Assembly (NCBI RefSeq): GCF_003284585.1
Contig: NZ_QKRX01000007.1
Location: 62,001 to 126,000, forward strand
Direction: 5' to 3'
Length of the DNA: 64,000 bases
Source: Nitrincola tibetensis
Lineage (GTDB): Bacteria > Pseudomonadota > Gammaproteobacteria > Pseudomonadales > Balneatricaceae
Part shown: positions 18,178 through 28,670 of the stretch, piece by piece
How positions within the stretch are numbered: position 1 is the stretch's first letter
Layout: every line of letters starts with the position of its first letter
Position numbers and translations under genes: made by a program
The notes under the pieces: generated by a model
Told to the model about the DNA's origin: nothing
The model's input: the letters and a program-made list of their open reading frames with translations, nothing else
The model's database searches: none

Positions 18178-19131
18178 TCAGTAAATAGGCTGCACCTCAA
18201 CAGTAATATGTGATAGTTCGTGAATGTGCTCAAGTTGTGCCTTGTAATGAGCAGGTTCTTTCGGTTCATGAGTAGCTAACGCGATGATCGCTGCAAAATG
18301 ACCAGGGCCGACTTGCCAAACGTGTAGGTCGGTGATTCGGTCCTTGCTATGAGTCATCGCTTCCTGAATTTCTTGGCGAACTACCTCGCCCTCAGAGGCG
18401 GCGTCGAGCAGAACACTCCCAGCGTCACGGATCAAACTCCAAGACCAGCGAGCAATAACCAGTGCACCTACCACGCCCATGATGGGGTCTGCCCATTGCC
18501 AGCCATAGCTGCGACCGAGTAGCAGCGCGACAATCGCTAAGATTGAGGTCAGAGCGTCAGCCAACACATGCATATAGGCGGCACGAAGGTTGTTGTCACG
18601 TGCTTTAGGATGATGGTCGTGGTGATGCGCGTCATGTTCATGGGCGTGGTTATGATGATGGTGATGGTGGGTGTGATCGTCTTTCAGCAGCCACGCGGAG
18701 ACTAGGTTGACGATCAAGCCGACAACGGCCACCGCGATGGCCTGTTCGAACTGAATGGCGACAGGATTGGCTAAGCGAAGAAAGCTCTCCCAGCCGATGA
18801 GCAGTGCGATCAACGCCAACACCACGGCGCTTGCAAATCCGGCAAGATCACCGAGTTTGCCAGTGCCAAACGTGAAGCGTGGATTATTTGCATGTCGACG
18901 TGCGTAGCGGTAAGCCAGTACGGTAATCAGCATCGCGCCTGCGTGAGTGGACATATGCCAGCCATCGGCCACCAGTGCCATGGAGCCATAGATAGTGCCT
19001 GCAATGATCTCGATTACCATCATGCTGGCTGTAAGTGCGATGACCAGCCAGACTTTGCGCTCATTTCGTTGGTGGTCATCACCCAGAAAAGAGTGCGTGT
19101 GACCTAGTGTAGGAACTTGTGTGCTTGTCAT
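18178..19131 (-). CDS. dmeF: CDF-family divalent metal efflux transporter (DmeF-like)
   Basis: This 317-residue inner-membrane cation diffusion facilitator exports divalent metals by proton exchange. Six membrane segments are seen. The metal-site residues are in ALVADGWHMSTHAGAM (helix 2) and YMHVLADALTSILAI (helix 5). A histidine-rich loop with HHHHHHNHAHEHDAHHHDHH-like content lies at about residues 153-173, between segments 4 and 5. The NHANPR-type and WQVGPGHFAA parts fit the DmeF branch, which exports cobalt and nickel. The adjacent RcnR-type repressor supports this. Zinc cannot be excluded from the sequence. Confidence 0.88.
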   Translation of the reverse strand: MTSTQVPTLGHTHSFLGDDHQRNERKVWLVIALTASMMVIEIIAGTIYGSMALVADGWHMSTHAGAMLITVLAYRYARRHANNPRFTFGTGKLGDLAGFASAVVLALIALLIGWESFLRLANPVAIQFEQAIAVAVVGLIVNLVSAWLLKDDHTHHHHHHNHAHEHDAHHHDHHPKARDNNLRAAYMHVLADALTSILAIVALLLGRSYGWQWADPIMGVVGALVIARWSWSLIRDAGSVLLDAASEGEVVRQEIQEAMTHSKDRITDLHVWQVGPGHFAAIIALATHEPKEPAHYKAQLEHIHELSHITVEVQPIY

Positions 19132-19158
19132 CTTTGAAATTCCTGTGGGGATTGGGGG

Positions 19159-19431
19159 TTATTTCATGTAGGTTCGGATGACCTCGATCATCTCCTCGCC
19201 GGCTTGTCGGCGCTCATCCTCAGTTGGCGCGGCGATGACGTGTTCACGAAGGTGGGCTTCCATCACTTCTGACGTCAGCCCGGTTACTGCACCTCGCACG
19301 GAAGCGATCTGACGTAGCACCTCGCTACACGCAGCATCTGTCTCTAAGGCACGCTCAACCCCTTCAAGCTGTCCCTTGAGGCGGCGAACGCGAGCAATAA
19401 GTTTTTCTTTTTGGCGAGTCGTGTGAGCCAT
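19159..19431 (-). CDS. dmeR: RcnR/FrmR-family metal-sensing repressor (DmeR-like)
   Basis: This 90-residue all-helical protein belongs to the CsoR/RcnR/FrmR repressor family. The start MAHTTRQKEKLIARVRRLKG fits the family, where His3 is a nickel/cobalt ligand; an in-frame ATG four codons upstream is less likely. The conserved cysteine is in ETDAACSEVLRQIASVRGAV, and the histidine pair in EAHLREHV. It lies 27 bp upstream of dmeF on the same strand, the usual DmeR-DmeF pair, and would shut off both genes until cobalt or nickel rises. Confidence 0.88.
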   Translation of the reverse strand: MAHTTRQKEKLIARVRRLKGQLEGVERALETDAACSEVLRQIASVRGAVTGLTSEVMEAHLREHVIAAPTEDERRQAGEEMIEVIRTYMK

Positions 19432-19446
19432 AAGATTAAGCACCTA

Positions 19447-19470
19447 ATATAGTATAGGGGGTTATATTAA
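19447..19470 (-). promoter_or_regulatory. G-tract operator and -10 element of dmeR-dmeF
   Basis: A run of five G (C on the transcribed orientation) is flanked by AT-rich half sites (ATATAGTATA-GGGGG-TTATATTA on the plus strand). This is the pattern bound by RcnR/CsoR-type repressors. The minus-strand TATACT (19456-19451) is a good -10 hexamer directly beside the tract, so repressor binding would cover the promoter. Confidence 0.6.
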
Positions 19471-19612
19471 AGTATCTATAAGGATGGGTAAAGGTAGATT
19501 GATTTGACCTAGCTGATTGAGTCGATGCGTTTAAAGTTTCATTGAATAGGCGAGCCTGCCAGAATCAAATATAAAGATGCCTTCAAATTCCTCAACGCTG
19601 TTGCAAACCGAA

Positions 19613-19640
19613 TTGAAACAGCAAAGAACTCACGTATAAT
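19613..19640 (+). promoter_or_regulatory. Candidate sigma-70 promoter of tadA
   Basis: TTGAAA (19613-19618), 16 bp, and a perfect TATAAT (19635-19640) stand about 97 bp upstream of the tadA start in an otherwise gene-free 300-bp gap. I see no other feature in 19471-19612. Confidence 0.5.
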
Positions 19641-19736
19641 CACTAACCCATAATCAAGCTTAATCCGCGTGCGCTTAAGTATTGATTATAAACAAATTTA
19701 TTTTTTCGTTTACTATCAAGTGAATCTATAGCAGCT

Positions 19737-20234
19737 ATGTCGACTGAACAAACAGATCAACAATGGATGATGCAAGCCCTAGACTTGGCTCAGCATGCGG
19801 CTGATCTAGGCGAGGTGCCTGTTGGTGCTTTAGTCGTTCTGGATGGGCAGATAATCGGGCGAGGTTGGAATCGCCCGATTACGGGGCATGATCCTTGTGC
19901 CCATGCGGAGGTGATTGCCTTGCGTGAGGCCGCCTTAGCCGTGCAAAACTATCGATTAGTCAATGCGGATCTTTATGTCACACTAGAGCCGTGTATGATG
20001 TGTGCAGGTGCCATCGTCCATGCCCGTATTAGACGCGTCATTTATGCCGCTTTAGAGCCCAAAGCAGGAGCCCTTGTTAGTCAGCTTCAAGCGCTCTCGT
20101 TGGCCCACCTCAATCACAAGCCCGAAGTGGTTGGTGGTGTGTTGGCCACAGAATCTAGCGAGTTAATTAGCCTGTTTTTTCGACGCCGTCGCGAAGAGCA
20201 AAAGCGCCTCAAAGGCTTGGTGCAAAATTCCTAA
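19737..20234 (+). CDS. tadA: tRNA-specific adenosine deaminase
   Basis: TadA converts adenosine 34 of tRNA-Arg(ACG) to inosine, an essential step for decoding. The zinc deaminase site is complete: H56-A57-E58 in CAHAEVIALREA and P85-C86-M-M-C89. Further conserved parts are GEVPVGALVV at the start and ARIRRVIYAA after the cysteines. The 165 residues match the family. The last 26 bases overlap the convergent mltF gene. The C-terminal [13 protein letters not shown] is the positively charged tail typical of the gammaproteobacterial enzyme. Confidence 0.96.
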   Translation: MSTEQTDQQWMMQALDLAQHAADLGEVPVGALVVLDGQIIGRGWNRPITGHDPCAHAEVIALREAALAVQNYRLVNADLYVTLEPCMMCAGAIVHARIRRVIYAALEPKAGALVSQLQALSLAHLNHKPEVVGGVLATESSELISLFFRRRREEQKRLKGLVQNS

Positions 20235-21693
20235 GCACGCGCTCGCTAATGTCCTGCAAGCTATCTTCTGATAAGGGAGGTAAAGTGCCGAACTGCTCCA
20301 GTATTGAATTGCTTTGTAACTCCCACTGTAAGATATCCATGTATTTAATGATGTTGTCTACATATTGCACAGGTTCATGCCCGCGTGCGTACCCGTGGCG
20401 CAGTTGGCTGTAGTAACGCTCTTGTGCCAATAAGGGTAGGTGTAGGCGAACATCCTCCCATCGATCAGGGTTTTTGCCCTTTTGTTGTGTGAGACGCCTA
20501 GCATCCAGAAGATGTCCATATCCTATATTATAGGCAGCGAGTGCAAACCAAGTGTGATCAGGTTCGGGAATTCTATCGGGAATTCGGCGTTTCATCTGAT
20601 GCAGGTAACGTGCTCCGCCCATGATGCTTTGTTCAGGGTCGGTGCGATCCTCAACATCGACTTCGCTTGCGGCTGCGTGTGTTAGCATCATAATGCCTCT
20701 AACACCCGTGGCCGAAACAGCGTCAGGATTCCAGTGAGACTCTTGATAGCCCAGCGCTGCGAGAAGTTCCCACGCAAAGCCAGTCTCGTTCGCCGCATTT
20801 TTAAAATAAGGTTCTAGAGGAACGAGTCGCTCTTCCAGGTGTTTTCGAAACGAAAGGGTGTCGAAAAAATTCAAGGGATTTTCTTGCGAAAAGTAACGGG
20901 CTTCTAGGGTTTCGATTAGCGTCTGTGTTTCTTCTAAAGCGAAAAAGCGATGCATCTCTTTTAGAAGGGAGGTATCGTTACTTTTGGTTAAAAACCAGCT
21001 AATGGGTTTTGTATCACCAAGTACAAATGCTTTACGAAGGCCTGGAAAAAAAGAGCGCTGAGTATTGAAAAAATAGGAGTCGATTAATGTGAAGTCGAGC
21101 TCATTGTTATGCACTGAGCGAAGTAGATCGATCATATCTTGGTTTTCTCGCTCCTCCCACGTGAGCTCTGTATGCTCTAGTTGAATCTGCTCCAATATGT
21201 CGGCATAGCTCGAGTTTGCAAGGATTGCAATCGCTTTACCATAGAGTTGTTCAATTGACTTTGGGGCTTTGAATCCTTGTCGAGTGCGATAGATGACCGA
21301 AGGAGCGGATTCCCGATAGGTGGGGCCAGGAATCAATTGATTTAAACGCTGATCCGTATTCAACAGGTTTGCGGCAATAAAATGAGCACTGCGTTGGTTG
21401 AGCAAAGAGAAGAGTTCGTTTAAATCTTTACTGACATAGAGTTCTAGTTCAACTCCTAGGTGTTGAGCGAAGGCCTTGGTCAGTTCATATTCAAAGCCAA
21501 CGGCTTCGCCGCGTTCAAGGTAGTAGGTCATTGGATTATTAATGGTGGCGACGCGAAGAATGCCTTGATCTCTGATATAATCAAGCTGGGTCGATGATCT
21601 AAGACTGATCATTACCAGTGAGAACATGAAAATGACGACTGACACAAAGAGTATCAGCTCCCGTAAGGGATGAGGCTTCGTAGTAAATAACAT
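20209..21693 (-). CDS. mltF: Membrane-bound lytic murein transglycosylase F
   Basis: MltF cleaves peptidoglycan glycan strands with formation of 1,6-anhydromuramic acid ends. The 494-residue protein begins with a single hydrophobic segment ([17 protein letters not shown]) that serves as export signal or anchor. A periplasmic solute-binding-like domain follows at about 35-270 ([17 protein letters not shown]) and acts as a regulatory module. The SLT catalytic domain has its glutamate in [14 protein letters not shown] and the later blocks GVRGIMML and [10 protein letters not shown]. It is convergent with tadA and divergent from purL. Confidence 0.94.
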   Translation of the reverse strand: MLFTTKPHPLRELILFVSVVIFMFSLVMISLRSSTQLDYIRDQGILRVATINNPMTYYLERGEAVGFEYELTKAFAQHLGVELELYVSKDLNELFSLLNQRSAHFIAANLLNTDQRLNQLIPGPTYRESAPSVIYRTRQGFKAPKSIEQLYGKAIAILANSSYADILEQIQLEHTELTWEERENQDMIDLLRSVHNNELDFTLIDSYFFNTQRSFFPGLRKAFVLGDTKPISWFLTKSNDTSLLKEMHRFFALEETQTLIETLEARYFSQENPLNFFDTLSFRKHLEERLVPLEPYFKNAANETGFAWELLAALGYQESHWNPDAVSATGVRGIMMLTHAAASEVDVEDRTDPEQSIMGGARYLHQMKRRIPDRIPEPDHTWFALAAYNIGYGHLLDARRLTQQKGKNPDRWEDVRLHLPLLAQERYYSQLRHGYARGHEPVQYVDNIIKYMDILQWELQSNSILEQFGTLPPLSEDSLQDISERVLRNFAPSL

Positions 21694-21802
21694 AGTCTCT
21701 GCTTTTCTGGTATCCAGTGCCTCAGATCAGGTAAACTATACACTTAATTTCCCGCTGTTAATGCCTGCACGACGCAGGTACCAAAAGAGGCTCGAAATCG
21801 AC

Positions 21803-24800
21803 ATGCTCGTTCTGCGTGGAGCACCCGCTCTCTCGGCTTTTCGCCACGATAAGTTGCTATCCTTGTTACAATCGGTGAATTCATCTGTAACAGGCGTATA
21901 TGCTGAATATATACACTTTGCAAATACTGAAGCTGCATTGAGCTCAGAAGAGCACAAGGTGCTAGATCAGATTCTGACCTATGGACCTCGGGGTGAAACA
22001 GAGGTTCCAGATGGAGACCTGTTTCTTGTTATTCCGCGGCCAGGCACCCTTTCACCCTGGTCTAGTAAAGCGACCGATATCGCCCATAACTGTGGGCTTA
22101 AGTCGATTCGTCGAATTGAGCGGGGTTTAGCCTACTATATTCATGCTGAAAGTGCACTGAATTCAAATCAGCGAGACCAAATATCTGCATTGCTGCATGA
22201 TCGCATGACGCAATCTGTTTTTGCCACGCTTGAAGATGGCCAGCGTTTGTTCAGGCAAGAATCACCTAGGCCGTTGGCAAGCGTCGACCTTCTCGGTGGT
22301 GGTCGAGAAGCGCTTTCTCAAGCAAATGCAGCGCTGGGTTTAGCGTTGGCAGAAGATGAAATTGACTATCTTTACAGTAGTTTTGTCGAGTTGAAGCGAA
22401 ACCCTACAGACGTAGAGTTGATGATGTTTGCTCAGGCAAACTCCGAACATTGCCGTCATAAAATCTTCAACGCAAGTTGGGATATAGATGGAGAGTTACA
22501 AGAAAAGTCGCTCTTTGGCATGATCCGCAATACCTATGAGCAAAGTGGCGATCGCGTATTGTCAGCTTATAAGGATAATGCGGCTGTGATAGAAGGCACC
22601 ACTGCCGGACGTTTTTACCCAGAGCCGCAGTCGCTCGAATACGCCTATCATCAAGAGCCGATTCATATATTAATGAAGGTCGAAACCCATAACCATCCCA
22701 CTGCAATCGCGCCCCATCCCGGCGCAGCTACTGGGTCAGGTGGTGAAATCCGTGATGAAGGTGCTACAGGTAAAGGTGCAAAACCCAAAGCAGGTTTAAC
22801 GGGCTTTACGGTATCTGATTTGAACATTCCTGGATTTGAACAGCCTTGGGAGTCCGATTACGGTAAGCCAGAGCGTATAGTCACTGCGCTCGATATTATG
22901 ATCGAAGGTCCAATTGGCGGCGCTGCATTTAATAATGAGTTTGGTCGTCCAAATTTAACGGGCTATTTCAGAACGTTTGAGCAGCAAGTGCCGGGGGTTG
23001 CCGGTGATGAGGTGCGTGGATACCACAAACCAATCATGATTGCGGGCGGAATGGGCAATATCAAAGCAGGCCATGTTGAAAAAGGGGATATCCCTGTCGG
23101 AGCTAAGCTGATCTGCTTAGGTGGGCCTGCCATGTTGATTGGTCTGGGTGGCGGTGCAGCATCCTCAATGACATCAGGTAGCTCTGCTGAGGATTTGGAT
23201 TTTGCATCTGTTCAGCGTGAAAACCCAGAGCTAGAGCGTCGTTGCCAAGAAGTGATTGATCGCTGCTGGCAGTTGGCAGATAAAAACCCCATTGCGTTTA
23301 TTCATGATGTTGGTGCGGGTGGTTTGTCCAATGCCTTTCCTGAGTTGGTTAAGGACGGTGGGCGCGGTGGGCGTTTTGAGCTGCGCAATATCAATAATGA
23401 TGAACCGGGAATGTCGCCTTTAGAGATTTGGTGCAACGAAGCGCAAGAGCGTTATGTATTGGCGGTGACGCCTGATCAGCTCGAAACATTTGAAGCGATA
23501 TGTGCCCGTGAGCGCTGTCCCTATGCGATTGTAGGTGAGGCAACAGATGAGCATCATCTTATCCTGAACGATCAGCACTTCGAATCAAAACCTGTCGATT
23601 TGCCTATGAGCATTTTGTTTGGTAAGCCGCCAAAAATGCATCGTAGTATTCAACGCTCAGAGTGTAGCTTGCCTGAGTTCGAGGCGGATGATATCGAATT
23701 AGAGGAAGCGGTTGAGCGTGTTTTGAAGCTGCCTGCGGTTGCATCTAAATCCTTCCTGATCACTATTGGTGATAGAAGTATTACGGGGATGGTTGCAAGA
23801 GATCAGATGGTGGGTCCTTGGCAGATTCCGGTTGCTGACTGTGCGGTGACCGCTGCAGCCTACGATACCTATGCCGGTGAAGCTATGGCGATGGGTGAGC
23901 GAACGCCCTTGGCGTTAATTGATGCACCTGCTTCAGGTCGGATTGCAATAGGTGAGACCATTACCAACCTGGCCGCTGCTCGTATAGACGATATTTCGGA
24001 TATCAAGTTGTCAGCGAACTGGATGTGTGCAGCAGGTCATCCAGGTGAAGATGAAAAACTGTTTGATACGGTTGCCGCGGTGGGTATGGATTTATGCCCA
24101 GCGTTGGGAATCACAATTCCTGTCGGCAAAGACTCAATGTCAATGCGTACCGTCTGGACGGAGGATGGTGAGAAGAAGAGTGTGACAGCTCCGATGTCAT
24201 TAATCATTTCTGGCTTTGCGCCAGTGGTTGACATACGTAAAACACTAACGCCTCAGTTGAAAACCGATCAAGGCGAAACGGATCTGATTTTGATTGATTT
24301 GGGGGCAGGCAAGAATCGTCTCGGCTTGTCGGCATTGGCTCAAGTCTATAATCAAGTGGGACAGGATGCACCGGATGTGGATGACCCGCATCTGCTAGCT
24401 TCTTTCTTTGCGGCCATTCAAGAGCTTAATGAACAGGGGCTGCTGTTGGCGTACCATGATCGTTCCGACGGTGGTGTGTTTGTTACCTTGGTTGAGATGG
24501 CATTCGCTGGGCGTTGTGGTTTAGATATCAGTTTAGATATGTTGGCTTCAGAGCAGAACGAAATTGTCCGTTCACTCTTTGCTGAAGAGCTGGGGGCTGT
24601 GATTCAAGTCCGTCGCACGGATGTTGAAATGGTGCTTACCGAGCTGACAGCAGCAGGTTTGGGGGATCTTGTCAGTGTGATCGGTAACATTAACGATGAC
24701 GATCAGATTAATCTTTATTTTGATGAAGAAGAGATTTTCAGTGAATCTCGTTCAATGCTGCAAAGCTATTGGGCTGAAACCTCTTATCAGATTCAAATGT

Positions 24801-25705
24801 TGAGAGACAATCCCGAGTGTGCTCAGCAGGAGTTTGATCGCATTCTTGATCGTAATGATCCCGGTTTGCATGCCTCTTTGAGCTATTCCGTTAATGATGA
24901 TATTGCCGCTCCCTTTATCGCGAAGGGAATTCGTCCTAAGGTTGCGATACTGCGCGAGCAGGGCGTGAATGGTCAAGTCGAAATGGCTGCTGCGTTTGAG
25001 CGTGCAGGCTTTGCGGCACTTGATATCCATATGAGTGATATTCTGGCAGGACGTATTTCGCTGGAGGCCTTTCAAGGTGTTGTTGCTTGTGGTGGTTTCT
25101 CATATGGCGATGTATTGGGAGCAGGTGAGGGGTGGGCGAAATCCATTTTGTTTAACTCCTTAGCTCGTGATCAGTTCAGTGCGTTTTTTGAAAGAAGTGA
25201 TAGTTTTGCGTTAGGTGTATGTAATGGCTGTCAGATGATGTCGAATTTGCACAGTCTAATTCCAGGTGCTGAACGTTGGCCGCGCTTTGTGCGCAATCGC
25301 TCAGAGCAGTTTGAAGCGCGAGTTGCCATGGTTGAGGTACAGCAGAACTCCTCTATCTTCTTACAGGGAATGTCAGGATCGCGTATGCCAATTGCCATTG
25401 CGCATGGTGAGGGGCGTGCAGAGTTTAGAGATGATCATCATCTCTCTGCATTGTCGCAATCAGCTGATATTGCGCTGCGATATGTTGATAACTACGGCAA
25501 AGTGACTGAGAGCTATCCAGCCAATCCGAATGGATCACCGTTGGGTATCGCAGGGGTAACAACGCCAGATGGGCGCGTCACGATCATGATGCCTCATCCA
25601 GAGCGTGTGTTTAGGGCGGTTCAAAATTCTTGGTATCCTAGTGATTGGACAGAGGATGGCAGTTGGATGCGTATGTTCCGCAATGCTAGGGTGTTTGTCG
25701 GCTAG
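21803..25705 (+). CDS. purL: Phosphoribosylformylglycinamidine synthase
   Basis: PurL converts FGAR to FGAM with glutamine and ATP in purine synthesis. The start is set at ATG 21803 ([14 protein letters not shown]), which matches the family start and gives 1300 residues (E. coli 1295). The order is the N-terminal domain, linker, paired AIR-synthase-like ATP domains ([20 protein letters not shown] and later [11 protein letters not shown]), and a C-terminal glutaminase domain. The glutaminase has its cysteine in [14 protein letters not shown] and the His/Glu in [10 protein letters not shown]. It is monocistronic, followed by a terminator. Confidence 0.98.
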   Translation: MLVLRGAPALSAFRHDKLLSLLQSVNSSVTGVYAEYIHFANTEAALSSEEHKVLDQILTYGPRGETEVPDGDLFLVIPRPGTLSPWSSKATDIAHNCGLKSIRRIERGLAYYIHAESALNSNQRDQISALLHDRMTQSVFATLEDGQRLFRQESPRPLASVDLLGGGREALSQANAALGLALAEDEIDYLYSSFVELKRNPTDVELMMFAQANSEHCRHKIFNASWDIDGELQEKSLFGMIRNTYEQSGDRVLSAYKDNAAVIEGTTAGRFYPEPQSLEYAYHQEPIHILMKVETHNHPTAIAPHPGAATGSGGEIRDEGATGKGAKPKAGLTGFTVSDLNIPGFEQPWESDYGKPERIVTALDIMIEGPIGGAAFNNEFGRPNLTGYFRTFEQQVPGVAGDEVRGYHKPIMIAGGMGNIKAGHVEKGDIPVGAKLICLGGPAMLIGLGGGAASSMTSGSSAEDLDFASVQRENPELERRCQEVIDRCWQLADKNPIAFIHDVGAGGLSNAFPELVKDGGRGGRFELRNINNDEPGMSPLEIWCNEAQERYVLAVTPDQLETFEAICARERCPYAIVGEATDEHHLILNDQHFESKPVDLPMSILFGKPPKMHRSIQRSECSLPEFEADDIELEEAVERVLKLPAVASKSFLITIGDRSITGMVARDQMVGPWQIPVADCAVTAAAYDTYAGEAMAMGERTPLALIDAPASGRIAIGETITNLAAARIDDISDIKLSANWMCAAGHPGEDEKLFDTVAAVGMDLCPALGITIPVGKDSMSMRTVWTEDGEKKSVTAPMSLIISGFAPVVDIRKTLTPQLKTDQGETDLILIDLGAGKNRLGLSALAQVYNQVGQDAPDVDDPHLLASFFAAIQELNEQGLLLAYHDRSDGGVFVTLVEMAFAGRCGLDISLDMLASEQNEIVRSLFAEELGAVIQVRRTDVEMVLTELTAAGLGDLVSVIGNINDDDQINLYFDEEEIFSESRSMLQSYWAETSYQIQMLRDNPECAQQEFDRILDRNDPGLHASLSYSVNDDIAAPFIAKGIRPKVAILREQGVNGQVEMAAAFERAGFAALDIHMSDILAGRISLEAFQGVVACGGFSYGDVLGAGEGWAKSILFNSLARDQFSAFFERSDSFALGVCNGCQMMSNLHSLIPGAERWPRFVRNRSEQFEARVAMVEVQQNSSIFLQGMSGSRMPIAIAHGEGRAEFRDDHHLSALSQSADIALRYVDNYGKVTESYPANPNGSPLGIAGVTTPDGRVTIMMPHPERVFRAVQNSWYPSDWTEDGSWMRMFRNARVFVG

Positions 25706-25711
25706 CCTTGA

Positions 25712-25741
25712 AAGACCCTGCTGCATTTGCTAGCAGGGTTG
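25712..25741 (+). terminator. Hairpin after purL
   Basis: An 8-bp perfect stem ACCCTGCT/AGCAGGGT lies 10 bp after the purL stop without a T tract behind it. It may pause polymerase ahead of the stronger terminator at 25769. Confidence 0.45.
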
Positions 25742-25768
25742 TTCGCAATTTGGCAAATCACAAGCAAT

Positions 25769-25797
25769 AAAAAAGCCACTTTAAAAGTGGCTTTTTT
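25769..25797. terminator. Bidirectional terminator between purL and the ompA-like gene
   Basis: An A-tract, GCCACTTT/AAAGTGGC stem and T-tract form a symmetrical terminator that can stop transcripts from both convergent genes. Confidence 0.9.
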
Positions 25798-25811
25798 GTG
25801 TCAGCTAGTCA

Positions 25812-26417
25812 TTATTGACCGCGACGAGTGCCTTTGATTTCAACGTCTACACGACGGTCAGGGCGCAAGCACGCAATCAATTCAGCGCCACGGCCAGAGC
25901 AGTTAGCAACTGGTGAGCGGCTACCCATTGAACTGGTAGACATCAAGTTTCTGTTTACGCCAGCGTTGGCAAGAGCAGCAGCAACTGCGTCTGCACGACG
26001 TTGAGATAGACGGTCGTTGTAAGCCATGTTACCGATACGGTCAGCATGACCTGTTAGGCTGATGCTTTCAACGGTTGCCAAAGAACCAATGTGGTTAACA
26101 ATCGTAGAGATGTCGCCTACACGGGTGCTGTCGAAATCGAAGTAAAGTGCGAATTTACGATCGATATCAGCAACTTCTGGAGCTGGAGCAGGAGCTGGAG
26201 CAGGAGCTGGAGCAGGTTCAGCTTGAGCTACGTAGCCTGCGCAACCTGGAACCGCTTTTTCAGGGGTCCAGGAAGAGGTTTGCCAGCACTCGCCGAAGCT
26301 GGTGCGCCATACAGTGTCGCTGGAGTTAGCAGCATAACCAGGAACCTGAGCCTGAGCGGCAGAGAAGCCGAGAGTCATGGCCAGGCCTGCAGCAATTGCA
26401 ATTTTCTTCATCATCAT
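25812..26417 (-). CDS. OmpA-family outer membrane protein
   Basis: This 201-residue envelope protein has a signal peptide (MMMKKIAIAAGLAMTLGFSA, cleavage after AQA) and a short N-terminal domain with a cysteine pair (ECWQTSSW, PGCAGY). A (Ala-Pro)n linker around residues 68-80 comes next, then a C-terminal OmpA-like peptidoglycan-binding domain. That domain shows YFDFDST, the signature LTGHADRIGNMAYNDRLSQR, and a C-terminal arginine-rich RPDRRVDVEI. The full OmpA beta-barrel is absent, so this is the short OmpA-C type that links outer membrane to cell wall. The linker is encoded by a 12-bp tandem repeat, so its length may vary between strains. Confidence 0.88.
   Translation of the reverse strand: MMMKKIAIAAGLAMTLGFSAAQAQVPGYAANSSDTVWRTSFGECWQTSSWTPEKAVPGCAGYVAQAEPAPAPAPAPAPAPEVADIDRKFALYFDFDSTRVGDISTIVNHIGSLATVESISLTGHADRIGNMAYNDRLSQRRADAVAAALANAGVNRNLMSTSSMGSRSPVANCSGRGAELIACLRPDRRVDVEIKGTRRGQ
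26177..26216. repeat. 12-bp tandem repeat encoding the Ala-Pro linker
   Basis: The unit CTGGAGCAGGAG is repeated about three times in the OmpA-like gene and encodes alternating Ala and Pro on the minus strand. Slippage would change the linker by four residues and keep the frame. Confidence 0.75.
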
Positions 26418-26569
26418 TTCCTTGTGCCAGGTTGGATGTTGGTCTTTTTAATTAATTGTCAAAGCCTATTAAAGCCCATTATACCTTAACCTAAGGTAAA
26501 CAGCCTATCAGGCAGTCTAAAAGGTATGGTTAAGATTTACACAAGTAAGTATAACAGATCCTGCGGGGA

Positions 26570-26869
26570 TCAGGGCAATACCTTCTTGAAGGGTTTAACC
26601 AAAACACTTTTATACACCCCTGCAGCAAAATATGGATCTTCATCGGCCCATGATTTTGCTGCTTGTAACGAAGCGAACTCCGCTACGATTAGGCTTCCTG
26701 AGAAGCCTGCCGGGCCGGGCTCTTCACTGTCGTTGACAGGATGCGGACCAGCGATTAATAGTCTGCCCTCAGAATTCAGCACTTTTAATCGCTCTAAGTG
26801 AGCGGGTCTGGCCTGCATCCGGGCATCGAGGCTGTTATCCACATCCTCTGCTATTATTGCATAATACAT
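26570..26869 (-). CDS. yciI: YciI family protein
   Basis: This small cytosolic protein of 99 residues has the YciI fold (dimeric ferredoxin-like). It begins [18 protein letters not shown], and the conserved segment [11 protein letters not shown] carries the His that with a downstream Asp forms the putative active site. Then comes [10 protein letters not shown]. YciI has been linked to dehydrochlorination-type chemistry in relatives, but its natural role is unknown. It is divergent from the PHP nuclease gene, in line with the yciI neighbourhood of many gammaproteobacteria. Confidence 0.88.
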   Translation of the reverse strand: MYYAIIAEDVDNSLDARMQARPAHLERLKVLNSEGRLLIAGPHPVNDSEEPGPAGFSGSLIVAEFASLQAAKSWADEDPYFAAGVYKSVLVKPFKKVLP

Positions 26870-27086
26870 TAGACATCTCTCCTGTTTAAGTATTTGTCAG
26901 CAATTTTTATTCAAAAATGAGTATTTTATGTCAAGCTCAGGTCTATCATCATCCCTTTATTGACATTATTGCAATATATTACCGAATTCACGTTACACTT
27001 AATGCACAGCATTTGAGGTTTGTTTCTATTGCATACCTATGGGATGGCACTCCTTTTGAGCTTAACCATTTTGCTTGGAGGGATTT

Positions 27087-27923
27087 ATGGTTCACTATGA
27101 TTTGCATTTGCACAGTCGTGCGTCGGATGGGGCTTTGGCACCAGCTGAACTTGTCAGTTTATGTGCGGCGCAGGGTGTGCAAGTGATGGCTTTGACGGAT
27201 CATGATACGTTGGTGGGAATTAATGAGGCGAGATTGGCGGCTGAAAATCTTGGTCTAAATTTAATTGTGGGGACTGAGTTGACCTGTTTATGGAATCGTC
27301 GCTCCATACATATATTGGGGTTGGGTCTAGATGATGCCTTTCAGGGTGTTAAAGACTATGAAGCGGAGCTGTTTTGTTTGAGGCAGGAAAGAGCGAAGCG
27401 TATCTCTGAACGCTTAATTAAAAAGGGTATTGATTCTTCTATATTTGATTTGGCAATGAGTTATTCAGAGGGAGGTCAGATAGGTCGCCCGCATTTTGCT
27501 AAAGCGTTGGTAAAATTAAGGCACGTTAAAACACTGCAGGAAGCGTTTGATCACTATTTGGGTCAAAACAAAGTAGGGGATGTCAAAGCCTTGTGGCCTG
27601 ATATGAAACGCGCCGTTGGGTTTATTCGTCAGGCAGGAGGTGTTGCAGTCATTGCTCACCCAACTAAATACAAGATGACATTTACTAAGTTGCGAGAGCT
27701 TGTTTTTGATTTTAAAAAAGCGGGTGGTGAAGGGATAGAGGTTGGTTATCCTGGCTTGAATCCAGATCAGGGGCGTGAATTGCTTAAATTAGCGACTCAT
27801 CAGGAATTATTGATGTCGGCAGGGAGTGATTTCCATAACTCATTTAATTCCTGGACACTGCCCGGACGTTTTCCTGTGTTGGAGGTTAATGAACAGCATG
27901 TTTTGAGTCGTTTACTGTTATAA
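27087..27923 (+). CDS. rnm: PHP-domain 5'-3' exoribonuclease / nucleotidase (RnmV/YciV-like)
   Basis: This is a 278-residue PHP-family phosphoesterase of the YciV/TrpH group. The E. coli member (Rnm) trims RNA from the 5' end and also acts on 3',5'-bisphosphonucleotides. The start at ATG 27087 follows GGAGG. The metal-binding residues are in YDLHLHSRASDG, LTDHDTL, GTELTC, IGRPHFAKALV, VIAHPTKY and AGSDFHNS, a full set of PHP motifs. It is followed by yciO, as in E. coli. No domain appears to be missing. Confidence 0.9.
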   Translation: MVHYDLHLHSRASDGALAPAELVSLCAAQGVQVMALTDHDTLVGINEARLAAENLGLNLIVGTELTCLWNRRSIHILGLGLDDAFQGVKDYEAELFCLRQERAKRISERLIKKGIDSSIFDLAMSYSEGGQIGRPHFAKALVKLRHVKTLQEAFDHYLGQNKVGDVKALWPDMKRAVGFIRQAGGVAVIAHPTKYKMTFTKLRELVFDFKKAGGEGIEVGYPGLNPDQGRELLKLATHQELLMSAGSDFHNSFNSWTLPGRFPVLEVNEQHVLSRLLL

Positions 27924-27967
27924 TTACATCAATTATGGGCTGTTTTTTATCCTAAAGGGGATGATCC

Positions 27968-28588
27968 GTGAGTCAATTGTTTCAAATACACCCTGAAAAC
28001 CCGCAGAAGCGTTTGGTTACTCAGGCGGTAGAAATTCTTAAGAAAGGTGGGGTTGTTGTGTACCCTACGGATTGTGCTTATGCGCTGGGTTGTTGCCTTG
28101 GTGATAAGCAGGCGATGGAAAGAATTAAGCAGATACGTCAATTGGATGATAAGCATAATTTTACCTTGGTGTGTAGTGATCTATCTGTAATATCAACTTA
28201 CGCTAAAGTTGATAACAGTGTTTATCGTTTGCTTAAAGCACACACCCCAGGCGCCTATACTTTTATTCTGAATGCAACGAGCGAAGTGCCAAGAAGGCTA
28301 CTCCATCCTAAGCGCCGTACTATTGGCATAAGGGTTCCGGCCAATAATATTGTGACGGAGTTATTAAGGGAGCTGGGTGAGCCGATAATGAGCACTTCTT
28401 TAATGCTTCCTGGTGACGAAATGCCACTGACAGATCCTTACGATATTCGCGAATCACTTCAGCATCATGTTGATCTCGTTATTGATGGTGGATTTTGTGG
28501 TATGGAAGCCACTACGGTCGTTAATTTAGTCAATGACGTGCCTGAAGTGGTTAGAGTTGGCGCTGGTGACGTTTCTTTTTTTAATTAA
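27968..28588 (+). CDS. yciO: Sua5/YciO/YrdC family protein
   Basis: This 206-residue protein matches E. coli YciO closely throughout, for example SQLFQIHPENPQKRLVTQA at the start, VVYPTDCAYALGC, and STSLMLPGDE. The family shares the fold of TsaC/Sua5, which makes threonylcarbamoyl-AMP for the t6A tRNA modification. YciO itself has an uncertain role and replaces TsaC only poorly. The start codon is GTG. The gene follows rnm by 44 bp and is probably cotranscribed. Confidence 0.92.
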   Translation: MSQLFQIHPENPQKRLVTQAVEILKKGGVVVYPTDCAYALGCCLGDKQAMERIKQIRQLDDKHNFTLVCSDLSVISTYAKVDNSVYRLLKAHTPGAYTFILNATSEVPRRLLHPKRRTIGIRVPANNIVTELLRELGEPIMSTSLMLPGDEMPLTDPYDIRESLQHHVDLVIDGGFCGMEATTVVNLVNDVPEVVRVGAGDVSFFN

Positions 28589-28600
28589 GGCCTGAGCTAC

Positions 28601-28629
28601 TTATACATTTTTTAATTGCGCTATATAAT
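28601..28629 (+). promoter_or_regulatory. Candidate promoter of the H-NS-like gene
   Basis: A perfect TATAAT (28624-28629) lies 42 bp before the start codon in an AT-rich gap, with a weak TTATAC at the -35 distance of 17 bp. Confidence 0.45.
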
Positions 28630-28670
28630 ATACTCGTATGTAACTCTAAAAGTCTTTTAAAGGAAACACT

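Noticed and set aside
19444-19736. A tRNA or small RNA gene in the dmeR-tadA gap
   Set aside because: No cloverleaf or terminator-bounded hairpin was found; only an operator and a promoter-like pair can be supported.
26091-26489. Plus-strand frame with Trp-Ser-Arg repeats
   Set aside because: It is the antisense of the Ala-Pro linker repeat in the OmpA-like gene.
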